Source of the DNA: Solanum dulcamara
Lineage: Eukaryota; Streptophyta; Magnoliopsida; Solanales; Solanaceae
NCBI RefSeq assembly: GCF_947179165.1
Contig: NC_077239.1
Span: forward strand, 17,845,001-17,909,000
Direction: 5' to 3'
DNA: 64,000 nt
Positions within the stretch are counted from its first letter, which is position 1, and each line of letters starts with the position of its first letter. Below, in pieces: positions 22,823 to 33,226 of this stretch. A model generated the notes under the pieces. It was not told the origin of the DNA, did not search any database, and saw only the letters and a list, made by a program, of their open reading frames with translations. The translations under genes and the position numbers were made by a program.

Positions 22823-22980
22823 ATGGTTAACACACGCTATAATGGTGTATGGCCCGTAATGCTAGTGGAGCCAGATGAAGAGCCCACTGTTCGAGGGAGA
22901 GGCCGAGGTAGAGACAAGAAAGGGAGCCTGTTAAGATTTAACAGGCTCAGTTTTATGCATTTTCAGGTAAGACCGAGGTA
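22823..22980 (+). pseudogene. Gypsy gag start, mostly deleted
   Basis: An ATG at 22823 opens MVNTRYNGVWPVMLVEPDEE, followed by RGRGRGR-like text. The same start occurs in the related element at 47150 (minus strand). After about 35 codons the text degrades, and by 22981 it is already protease sequence. Roughly a kilobase of gag including the zinc knuckle is therefore missing. Confidence 0.75.
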
Positions 22981-23560
22981 GAGGAGTCTGACGCAGTGAT
23001 CATAGGTACTATTCTTGTCTATGACAGGATGGCTAGCATTTTTTTATCTGTGTTTTACTTATTCTTACATGTCTGTGAAATATGCCTTGGGTTTGATGCA
23101 CTATGTGATATACTAAATGCCCCTATATATGTTTCTACCCTTATTGGAGAGTCAGTCATAGTCATCCATGTACATCGTGCTTGTTATGTAATGTTTATGG
23201 AATACTAGACTTAGGTTGACTTAGTGATTTTACACATGATCGATTTTGATGTAATCTTAGGCATGACTTAGTTTTCCTTCTATTTTGCTATGCTTAATTA
23301 TAATGCAAAAATTGTGTCTCTAGAGATCCCGGAGAGGGAAAGATTAGAGTGAGAAGGGGTGTACAAGCCTAAGCCAGCTATGGTCATATCTTTTCTCTAG
23401 ACTAGAAAAATGGTGGGGTAGGATTGTTTGGCCTATTTGGTCCATGTTCAAAATATGGATGTAGATTCTCCTTCTATTTAGTCTATTCCAGTAGTGTGTG
23501 AATTTTCAAAAGTATTTCCTTCAGACATGCCCGAGACTGAGATATAGATTTTTGCATTGA
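22981..23560 (+). pseudogene. Gypsy aspartic protease remnant
   Basis: The frame at 22981-23205 reads GTILVYDRMAS, then a corrupted catalytic loop, then ICLGFDALCDILNAPIYVST, matching the protease region of this family by position and text. After a stop, I recognise FDVILGM-like and KPKPA-like blocks at 23240-23375. The catalytic Asp loop is unrecognisable, so the protease is dead. Confidence 0.65.
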
Positions 23561-24579
23561 CTTAGAGCTGGGTACTCGCCCAATTTTCATTCCTCTCTAC
23601 CGTATGGATTCGACAGAGTTGAGACAGCTTAAGGCTTAGATCCAGGAGCTTCTTGATAAGGGATTTATTCATCCTAATGCTTTCCCTTAGGATGCTCTGG
23701 TGTTGTTTGTCTAGAAAAAGGATGGTAGTATGAGAATGTGCATTGACTACTGACAACTGAATAAGGTCACCATCATAAATAAATATCATTTACCTCATAT
23801 TGATGACCTTTTTGATCAATTGTAAGGTGCCTCAGTTTTCTAAAAGATTGATCTCAGGTCTGGGTATCATTAGTTAAAAATTAGGCATGAGGATGTGCCT
23901 AAAACATCTATTAGAACCAGGTATCGGCACTATAAATTTTTGGTAATGTCATTTGGGCTGACCAATGCATGTGCAGCCTTTATGAGTTTGATGAATGGAG
24001 TGTTCATGCCGTTCTTGGATTCGTTTGTGATCTTATTTATGGATGATATTTTGGTATATTTAAAAAGTGAATAGGAACATGCAGACCACCTCCGAATTGT
24101 CTTAGGTGCTTTGGAAAGACAAAAGTTGTATGCGAAATTGTCTAAGTGTGATTTCTAGCTATCTTCAGTTTCCTTCTTAGGCCATGTGGTTTCAAAGGAA
24201 GGAGTGATGGTAGACTCATAAAAGATTAAGGCAGTTAAAAACTGGACTCGGCCTAGTTCTGTGACTAAGGTTAGAAGTTTTGTGAAACTAGCTAGTTATT
24301 ACCGCCGGTGCGTGAAGAATTTTTCTTCCATCACCACTCACTTGACCAAAATGACTAAAGATGAGGTGTCATTTGAATGGAATAACAAGTGCGAAGAGAG
24401 CTTCCAAAATCTTAAAACTCTTCTGACCACAACACCAATTTTGACCCTGCTAGTCGAAGGTAAGGATTTTATTGTTTATTGTGATGCTTTGCATTCTGGT
24501 TTGGGTTATTTATTGATGTAGTATAATAACATTGTATCTTATGCCTCGTGGCAGTTAAAGGTACATGGGAGAAACTACC
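23561..24579 (+). pseudogene. Gypsy reverse transcriptase and start of RNase H
   Basis: In mostly one frame the text reads RMDSTELRQLKA, then [33 protein letters not shown] text, and [12 protein letters not shown] near 24035-24070, the RT active-site loop. It continues through LGHVVSKEGVMVDS to the open piece at 24261-24521 (SFVKLASYYRRCVKNFSSIT, then KDFIVYCDALHSGLGYLLM). The latter is the RT/RNase H connection with the first RNase H Asp. About ten in-frame stops occur. The frame is cut at 24579 by the nested solo LTR and resumes at 27906. Confidence 0.85.
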
Positions 24580-27104
24580 TGTTATATCCCGCATTTTGGT
24601 ATTTTCGGATAATTCGAGAAAAATCGCGGGAAGTTTAAAACAAGGTCATATTTTATTTTGTTTAGCACACAAGTTGGTTATGAATATCATTTATGAACAT
24701 TAATAGTTTGGAAATATTGGGAAAGGCAAAGGGCAAAAAGAAAAATTCGCAAAGTGGCCTATGGTAATATTGTGGAAGGCTAGGGGTAAAATGGGAATTT
24801 CACAAAATGTTCAAGAATGTTCTTGAAGGAACCAAAGTGTACATGGCAAGGCAATTAAGCCATCTTTATTTTTTTAAAGGAGAAATTGTAGAAAAAAATG
24901 GAGAAAGGGGCCATAAGAATTTAGAAGGAATTGGAGGCCAAGTAGTGAGTCGTAGGACTCGTCTTACTTGCGTAAGTTATTACCTTGGATATGTCACATA
25001 CGTAAGCTACAAACTTGGAAATCTCACATACTTAAACTACTTGAGTACGTACCAAGCTTACGTAGTAAGGATTACATAGGTTTGTAAAATAAGACGAGAC
25101 TACGAACCCACGAGGGGGAAAAGGAAGTGACATGTGGAAGCAGCTGGAGAAAGAAGTGGTGGGCCCTACATGCCACATGGCAGCCCGTGATTGGAGAAAG
25201 GGAGGTGTTGGACCAACGAAGGCTTGACATGTGTCACCACTTAGGGCTTGACATGTGTCACCACTTAGGGATTGACACATGTCACCCCTAAAAGTAGCCT
25301 ATATATATGTGTCCCTTGACTCATCAAGTCCATACTATTCTAGAAATTTCAAGACAAAGAGAGAAAATTCAAGAGCAAGAAGAAGAAAAGAAACTCTAGG
25401 AAACTAGAGAAACTAGTGGCGGCCAAGAGGAAAAAAATTGAGTTTTTCGATTTCGTTCCGTAAATTAATTATCTAGGGTGTACCATGATGTTATGAAGGT
25501 ATTGGTAATGAAATGTTATGGTTTGGAGCAGCCCAAAACATCACCGAACAGCCCCAAAGTTTTAGCCGCGCTAGGAGAGCTTCCGAGGCAAGTTTTGGAG
25601 AGTTTCGGGAAAGGTAAGGTCTCTCCTTTAAAATTTGAGTTTATGATGTGGTTATGAGGTTTATTACGTTTCCTAAATATGGCTGGAATCAGAGAAAATG
25701 TATAAGGAGGCATGATGTTGGAAACTACTAAATTAAAGTCATAGTAGTTAAATCGAAGTCGCGTAGTGTGTTGTCGTTGCGGCGATGCGGGTGCAGCTGG
25801 TTGGATTGTATGTTGCAGGGCTTTAAAGTCTTTTAAAAAAGGTGTGGTTGCTGCTGGTTTCAGCCACACGACCCCCCGTTTGTTATGGTTAAAGATTTTA
25901 TGAAATAAAGGTTAAAAACTCTATTTTGGTATCGGAGTTTTATGCTAGTTGTTTGGAGCTTGTGTTGTTTAAAGTTGAGGTGATTTGATTGTATATGTAT
26001 ACACTGCTGGTTGTTGTTGTTGATATGATTGTTTACATGGTGGCCGAGTTGAGATCTCGGGGATGGTGTATTTATAGGGGAGATGCTGCCGAAATTTCGG
26101 CAGATTAGAAATTAATTTGTTTGAAGGATTAAGACGCGTATATGGTGATGAATCTAATGACTATGTCAACTCTCTTGAATGTAGACTAACAAGTTGGAAG
26201 AATAAGAAAAGGTAGTAAGGCGCGGTACATGTATGTAAAGCTAACCGTTTCTTCTTTTGGCATGTCTTTGACATAAGTATGTAAGGCTTACCTTTTTTTT
26301 CCAAGGCATGATTCCGATGTTATGGTTTCATAAGTGCTTCCATATATTCTTTGTTTTCAAAAGCTAGGTGTCAATGGTCCCAAGGAAATGACTACTTTTC
26401 CTATAATCCGTCAATATTTTCCAAAATGTCTATGATTTTCCAAAACAAAGGTTTACAATATTACAAGCTTTTATGACAATGACGATGGATATGTTTTACA
26501 ACGACATTAATGATGTCGAGGATGAGAATATGTCTATGATGGTTAAGATAAGAACGGCTTTATGTATGTAAGGTTTACCCTTCTTTCTCTTGGCATGTTT
26601 TGACATAAATATATAGAGCTACTCTTTCTTTTGGCATGGTTTTTATTAAAACAAGTATATGACATTTTATACAATTTCAAGGAAGTCCTATTCATAGAGC
26701 CACTAGGATGGCCAATTTTCTTGAGTTTCCAAAGGATATTTTCTCGTGCCTAGCTATGTGTATATGATTTCAAAAGTTCTATTTTGATATAATCCATGAT
26801 AATTTTTAAAAGGTACTTGACATGACTCTTATCTTGATTTTGAATCATAGCTCATTCTGATTATTCTACGAGTCTTGAAAATTGATCCTATGCGCATATG
26901 TATACGATTTGACGCCTTATAAGATTGTGACCTTATTCTACGTTCTCTTAATATTATCTTTCGTTGATAGTCTCATCCTATAATAATTGTTCCTTCAAGG
27001 TGAGACAAAGCGACCATGGTTAGTCTATAATACAATCGGAGGTTACCGACCTTCCGTCACTCCGATAAATATACGAATTTCGTTGGGCTCTCGTGCATGC
27101 TGTC

Positions 27105-27140
<36 letters not shown>

Positions 27141-27905
27141 GGGGATATGGGGAGGTGTATATGTGGCGCTATAGACACATTCCCACCTGATCAGTTGGAG
27201 TAATTTTCATCCTAGACGCGGGATGCCCGGACGCGGAACATATGTGGGCACGCCGACGTTGTTCGGTGATATGACTTTTATTTTCTATGAATATGAAAAA
27301 AATATGTTTTACATGAAAGACAAGCATGCATGGCATCTGGCCTAAAAGGGCACTCATATGTACAGGTTACTCTCTTAACTCACTATATGTTCTATGATTC
27401 TACGATATGGTTGTTCATACCTTATGTTCTTTGTTATGCTAATTTCCATGCCTTACATACTCAGTACATTACTCGTACTGACCCCCCTTTTTCTTCGGGG
27501 GGCTGCGTTTCATGCCGCGCAGGTACACCCAGATGAGAAGAAGCTATTGTAGAAGATGTTGCAGCGGGGTTAGCAACTCAACTTATTCCTAGAGTGCTGC
27601 CGAGTCAGAGTATATGCGCTATGATGTTTCATTCGAAGTTAGAGACTTTGCATATAGAGTCGTGAGAATAGAGTGTCAGCTTTGTAGGCGGCGTCACCAG
27701 CCGATATGTTATTATGTAGTATGTCATGAGTTTATGAGATGATAGATTTTGGATAGCAAGATTCGGAAAGCGTAGCTATGTTTTTCATTTCTTTTTGATG
27801 CAAAATTCTAAAGAGATTGAGAATGTAATATGAGTTAGCGGGTTCGCTCGGCTCCGAGCATGGGGTCGGGTGCCCATCACACCCTATTAAGATCGGGGTG
27901 TGACA
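24580..27905 (+). mobile_element. Nested solo LTR, 3.3 kb, with exact 5-bp target duplication
   Basis: It begins TGTTATATCCCGC and ends GGGGTGTGACA. CTACC flanks it on both sides (24575-24579 and 27906-27910), and the interrupted RNase H text rejoins across it. There is no coding domain inside. It holds a promoter-like block (tandem E-box repeats 25221-25292, TATA box 25299-25308), a TACGTAAG motif cluster at 24970-25065 and a (TATATG)n tract at 27107-27140. Short frames within it are not genes. Confidence 0.93.
25221..25308 (+). promoter_or_regulatory. LTR promoter: three 24-bp repeats with E-box cores upstream of a TATA box
   Basis: GGCTTGACATGTGTCACCAC occurs at 25221 and 25245, and a third unit, GGATTGACACATGTCACCCC, begins at 25269. 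The CATGTG/CACATG core is an E-box, and the third unit carries the reverse-complement form. A TATATATAT box follows at 25299-25308. The spacing to TATA is that of a plant core promoter. Activity is inferred, not shown. Confidence 0.6.
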
Positions 27906-28305
27906 CTACCCGACTCATGACTTGGAGTTGGCAGCGATAGTGTTTGCACTGAAAATCTGAAGGGCATTTGTATGGCGTCAAGTATGAGGTGTTCACTAAT
28001 CACCGCAGCTTGCAGCATATGTTCACCCAGAAAGACTTGAATTTAAGAAAATGAAGGTGGATGGAGTTGCTCAAAGACTATGATGTCACCATCCAGTATC
28101 ATTCTAGTAAGGCTAATGTAGTAGCAAACGCATTAAGATGGAAACCGATTAGTATGGAAGTCTAACCTATTTTGGAGCCTGCAAGTACCCCCTAGCTAGA
28201 GAAAATTTAGGCTTTGAAGGCTAGGTTCATGAGATTAGGCATCTCAGAGAAGGGTGAGGTAATGGTCAGTGTTGATCTAAGGCCCACTTTTATAGAAGAG
28301 GTTAA
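27906..28305 (+). pseudogene. Gypsy RNase H end and connection domain remnant
   Basis: After the nested LTR the text resumes with [14 protein letters not shown], then shifts frame through blocks equivalent to the tether and HPGKAN-like segment at 28095-28130. It ends where the MITE begins. Frameshifts and stops are numerous. Confidence 0.75.
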
Positions 28306-28572
28306 GAGCCCATTTGGATTGGCTTATAAGTTACTTATAAGCTATTTTCAACTTTTTTGAGTGTTTGTCTGGCCAATTTAAAGTCATTTTATGCTTAAAA
28401 TAAGCCTAATAAATAATTAGATTTGTTTGGATGGACTTATTTTAATCATCTTATAAGTTAAAAATAGTTTATAAGTCAAAAAACAAAAGTTGGGCTACAC
28501 CTAATTTTTTTAAAACTTATAAGCAATTTTCAACTTATAAGTTACTTAAAATAAGTTTATCCAAACATGTTC
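28306..28572. mobile_element. Tourist-like MITE (PIF/Harbinger type), 267 bp
   Basis: The ends are inverted: GAGCCCATTTGGATTGGCTT on the left and, read on the minus strand from 28572, GAACATGTTTGGATAAACTT. TAA flanks both ends (28303-28305 and 28573-28575), the 3-bp target duplication of Tourist elements. The related minus-strand pol at 50640-50690 provides the uninterrupted site (TTAAGACCAA). It has no coding capacity, and the interior is rich in CTTATAAGTT-type repeats. Confidence 0.9.
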
Positions 28573-29990
28573 TAAGACCAAGCAGTTTGAAGGTGTGGCT
28601 TTGAATGAAATCAAAGGAAAGGTGTTGAAGGGTAAGGCCCAAGATTAAACATTTGATGCAGGTGTGGTGCTTCACTTTAGTGGAAGGATTTGTGTTTCTC
28701 GAGTAGCTGGCTGAATTCAGAAAATCCTATCTGAATCTCATGGTTCATGGTACTCTATTCACCCTAGGGTAACCAAGATGTATCGAGACTTAAAATAACT
28801 ATACTGGTGGCTAGGTACGAAAAAGGCATACCTGAATATGTAGCCAAGTGCTAGAACTGTCAACAGGTGAAATATGAGTAGCAAAGACCTGCAGATTTAC
28901 TACAAAAAAGCCCATTTCAGAATGAAAGTGGGAGAGAATAGCCATGGATTTTGTGGTGGTACTTCCCAAGACTTTAGGGAAGTATGACTCCATTTAAGTT
29001 TTTGTTGACAGGTTAATTGAGTCAACACACTTTATTCCGGTTAGAGTGGACTATAATTCACAATAGTTGGCCAAGATTTATGTGAATGAGATAGTAACGC
29101 TGCACGAGGTGCCCCTTTTCTATCATTTTAGACTGTTGTATGCAGTTCACCTCTAAATTTTGGGGGAAGTTGCATGAAGAGTTGGGAACTCAACTCACTT
29201 TCAGTACTGTTTTCCATCTATAGACAGATGGGCAATTAGAGAGGACTATCCAAGTGTTGGAAGATATGTTAAGGGCATGTGTGATCGATTTTGGAGGACA
29301 TTAGGATAAATTCTTGCCTTTGTATGAGTTCTCCTACAATAATAGCTACCACTCCAGTATTCAAATGGCACCATTTGAAGCTCTTTATGAGGGGTGGGGG
29401 GAGGTGCAGGTCTCCCATAGGGTGGTTTGAAGCTGGAGAAGATGAGCTATTGGGGGTAGACTTAGTGAGGGATGCTCAGGATAATGTAAGGATTATTAAG
29501 CTAAGCTTCCAGCAGCTCAAAGTAATGAGAAAGAATATGGTGATCTCAAGGTAAGGGATATGACATTCGAGGCTGGTGATCAAGTACTTCTAGAAGTGTC
29601 ACCATTAAAGGAGTAATGAGGTTTGTTAAGAAGGGAAAACTCAGTGATCGCTATATTGGCCCTTTTGAAATTCTTGACTGTCTAGGGCCAATAGCGTATA
29701 GATTGACCTTGCCACCTATCTTGTCTGGGGTGCACCTAGTATTCCATCTGTCGATGCTGAAAAGGTACCATGCGTATGAGGACTACATCATTAAATGGGA
29801 CTCGATGCTATTAGACAAGGACCTTCAGTAGGAGGAAGAACTAGTTGCAATCCTTAATCGTGATGTCCAGAGGTTAAGGACTAAAGAGATCAATATGGTC
29901 AAAGTGAAATGAAAACATCATTTGATGGAGGAAGCTACTTGGGAGACTGAAAAGGATATGCGAGACAAGTATCCTCAACTATTCGTTGAA
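28573..29990 (+). pseudogene. Gypsy integrase and chromodomain-like end
   Basis: Blocks in order: a zinc-binding region near 28700-28880 (H..H and C..C residues partly lost), core text around 28940-29280 with IESTHFIPVRVDYNSQ-like and QTDGQLERTIQVLEDMLRAC segments, and then VIDFGGH. The open piece at 29616-29831 reads MRFVKKGKLSDRYIGPFEIL, then HLVFHLSMLKRYHAY. A final KLRTKEINMVKVK..H-like block at 29870-29990 follows. Stops and shifts separate them. This is the C-terminal pol region before the 3' LTR. Confidence 0.8.
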
Positions 29991-30073
29991 ACAGATAATA
30001 CTGAACCTCAACTTTAGCCCTGTTTTCTTAGTTAGTCACTCAAGGACAAGTGATGGGTAAATTTTTATCTATT

Positions 30074-30774
30074 ATAACGATCTTTTCCTATTGTTATGGA
30101 TAGGACATTGTGGAAGAATTCTAGTCTAAAACACTTCGAGAAGTAACTTTGGAAAAGCTTAGCCTAGGCCAGACTTAGATAATTTTTTAGTCAAGTGAGG
30201 TCTAGGGTGATCGTGTGAATAGTGTGGCATCGAATATCTAATTTTATTGGGTAATATGATATCCAAGAATATACAGAGTACTTACAGGTTTGCGGAATCA
30301 CATTCAGGTGAGTAAAAATCCCGAAATTGAATTTGGCGTGAAAGGTATAATTTAATAAGTCTTTGAAAGGAGGGTGTTGTGAAATGGGGGCTTGGAAAAA
30401 TAACTCTGAGCTCACTATTTTTGCATATCCCGCTAGAGAGGGATGAGTCTTTCCAGAGCGGAGTTATGACTTAAGTTGGGAAAATCCCAAAAACGGTCTA
30501 TTTCTGCAAAGGCAGTTCCTAGAATGACAGGAGGCAATCAGGGCAATTTTCTTTAATTTTTTTCACGAATTTCCACACATAAGGTAAGAATTTTAATCTC
30601 TAAATTCATCCTTCTATTTGTAATGCTTATAAACTAGGATGGGTGATCATTATGGGAAGGTTTTAGCTAATGTGTAAGGGGAGAAAATAGCCCTAGGGTG
30701 GGATTAGGCTATGAGTTTGGCCTAGGATGAAAATTATGTTATTTTTACTAATATTTAGGATATTTTATTGATCC

Positions 30775-30810
<36 letters not shown>

Positions 30811-31868
30811 AAGAATAAGCGGAACGAACTAGGAAAGGAAAAGCTCTTGCATTTTAAGATTGTTGAAGCTCGAATTCGAGGTAGGTGATGGTTTTTCTTC
30901 CCGTATGTATTTCATATACTTGTTTAATTGCTTCATGATATGCATATGTGTATATTAATAGGGAAACATTCTATATTATATGTGAAATGATCACTTGCTG
31001 GCCTGTTGTATGATCAACATGTTCTTGGAGACATAATTGTTGAGTATTGAATGCAATTGTGATTTTGAATGTATGTTGGGACCGGGTGTCACGTTCCAAC
31101 ACATAAATTAAATCGGGTTTCATGTTCCAATACATATATCGAGTGTCTTACTCCGACAAAAACCTTGGATTGGGTGTTACGTTCCAACATAAAGTGGAAT
31201 ATTGTAGGTCCCATGAGAGGACCCTTATGTGAAGGTATATCATGTTGAAGTTACTGAACTGTGATATTGCTGAACATCATTGTAGATGAGATTGATTAAC
31301 TTATTCTATATAGGTTTGCTTGTTATATTGAGTTTACTTATTTATGATCTGCTTACTGGCTAACCGCGTGATTCTACCAGTACACCATTGCTTTTTTTGT
31401 ACTGGTACTACACTTGCTCTGTCTTTTGTTGAGTACATGACATATTCAGTCGGTTGTAGAGAGACCTCGCCTAGAGGAGTAGTGATCTTGTTCGAGTCCA
31501 AGAGTGAGCTATTCTGTCATGCTACCATGGACTCTCTTATCTATTCTAGTCCTTCTTCTAGGACTTAGATGTTCAGACAATTGTTATTCTTAATAATTTC
31601 TTTTGCGGATTGCATTTCCATATCTAGAAATTTTTAGTTAGAATTTTGGTATGATGACTTTTAGTTCCTAGGATGTTTTCGTATTTTTAGTTTGTTGTTA
31701 GAATATTTTTTTGAGTTTATGAGAACTTAGTATTAATCTTGATTTATTTGTGCTTCCGCAAATCTTTAACTATTATATCTCACAAGTGTGTTGGTGTGGG
31801 ATGCAAAAATGATTCTCCCACCGGAGGATTAATGTACGTGCCAGTAACGGTGGATCGGGATCGTGACA
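30074..31868 (+). mobile_element. 3' LTR (1.8 kb) of the gypsy element
   Basis: It aligns with 20821-22603. It starts TATAACGATCTTTTCC, where the expected TG is mutated to TA, and ends GGATCGTGACA. A (TA)n tract at 30778-30807 is longer than in the 5' LTR. Many substitutions separate the two LTRs, so the insertion is old. Confidence 0.85.
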
Positions 31869-32169
31869 ATATGGCACGAGTACCACTCTTAACTATACTC
31901 AAAATTCCAGTAACACACCTAAATTTTATGGGGATCCTATTACTCCCTAAACTCATTTTATATATTTTTGTTCTCTTTTTGTGCCGACATGGCACTATGC
32001 ATGAATACACTAAGGTGAGATGCGTGAGTACATTAGTGCGGCAGATTCAATCATTAGAAATTGTCCACGTTTGATTGAAAAAGTTGTAAAAGAAAACACT
32101 TTCTTCAAAAGCAAATTCTTTTCATCTTCAATTTACCCATTCTTCATTCTCCATTAATGGTGGTCAAAA
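31869..32169. other. Flanking sequence, no gene recognised
   Basis: Mixed-composition sequence after the LTR. The frame at 31739-32074 crosses the LTR end and is not credible. The part GGGGATCCTATTACTCCCTA at 31931-31950 looks like a repeat fragment, but I cannot delimit it. Confidence 0.35.
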
Positions 32170-33226
32170 TCAATACCCTTCTTGAAATGTCTTCTTGTAT
32201 GATGGAATCGAAAACTAAGTACCAAATTCGAGCCTACATACTAAGTACAGAATAAAAATTATGATTTAGGTGAGAGGCTAGATGTGTAAAGTTAAATCGT
32301 TTTAGCAAACCAAGTTTAAAGTTTTAAGAACCAGAAAGAACAACAAAGTCCTATCTCTCAAAAATTGCTCCAAACGCAGCTAACAGAAGGGGAAATAATT
32401 GCAAAGCGTAGAGATCTCATTTCTAGGCACTGGGGCGAAGTTTAATGGCAAAAATCGCTAAAAACGCACCTTAATCACCCAAGAACTCCATTGGAACCTC
32501 TATTAAGCCTATTGACTTTTTTGGACGAAAAGAAAATGTTTTGGGGTCTTAAAAGTCGAATTGCAAACTTATATCATCTTTTTTACCCGATCAGGTTTCA
32601 GCCCGAACAGTCTGCGGTAAAACAGTCATAACTTTTTTACTCCAATATCGGTTTGACGAGCCATTTTTTTATTGTAAACTAGACTCGTAGACCTTCGATT
32701 TGATAGGTATTGAGCCCCATAAATTTTTATATATTGAGAGAAATGATCTGAGACATTTGACCTAAAGTTTAAAAACAATTATAAGAGAAACTTACGATAA
32801 CTTTTGCTGACCTTCATTTTGCAACTAGCTTGACTCCAAAACTTAACATAATATCATTGTGCTATTGTAATACCTCATAACTCATTATTCTTACCATGTT
32901 AGACACTCTTGGTCTTATCTCGAAGGTGAAAGTTATTTAAACCTTCCGAACAAGCGGAGGGCTACCCGAGCCATTTCTTTAACTCCGAACCATTGTTTAA
33001 GGGATTCCTTTGACCTAAAACTTTAGTTTCTTGATACTACCACACATTGTAGTATCATTCTCCCAATGTACTATACCAAGTCATATACACCTTATATAAC
33101 CACAACACGCTACATATGTTATGAAAGAAAAAAATATATGGGATTTCACAAGATATTTTACCCAATTCTTTTTCGGATCACCCTAGACTTAACATCACTC
33201 AGATTTGGACCGGAAGGGTTGTTACA
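32170..33226 (-). mobile_element. Orphan LTR fragment, minus strand
   Basis: On the minus strand the sequence opens TGTAACAACCCTTCCGGTCC at 33226, a strong plant gypsy LTR start, and continues for about 1 kb of LTR-like sequence with no coding frame. I could not identify the other terminus or any matching LTR or internal region in the window. The left edge is an estimate. Confidence 0.5.

Larger units (their letters stand above)
20821..31868 (+). mobile_element. Ty3/gypsy element with both LTRs, internally deleted, carrying a nested solo LTR and a MITE
   Basis: LTRs at 20821-22603 and 30074-31868 are clearly homologous and flank a PBS, a gag start, protease, RT, RNase H, integrase and a chromodomain-like end. 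Most of gag is deleted (see 22823-22980), and pol has many stops. The element is interrupted by a 3.3 kb solo LTR (24580-27905) and a 267-bp MITE (28306-28572). Flanking pentamers ATAAC and ATATG match at only three positions, so the target duplication is eroded or the ends are slightly off. The LTR at 47377-49156 belongs to the same family. Confidence 0.88.

Noticed and set aside
25221..25292. Short regular repeats considered as a CRISPR-like or minisatellite array
   Set aside because: Three contiguous units without spacers inside an LTR promoter of a plant genome; these are a promoter tandem repeat.
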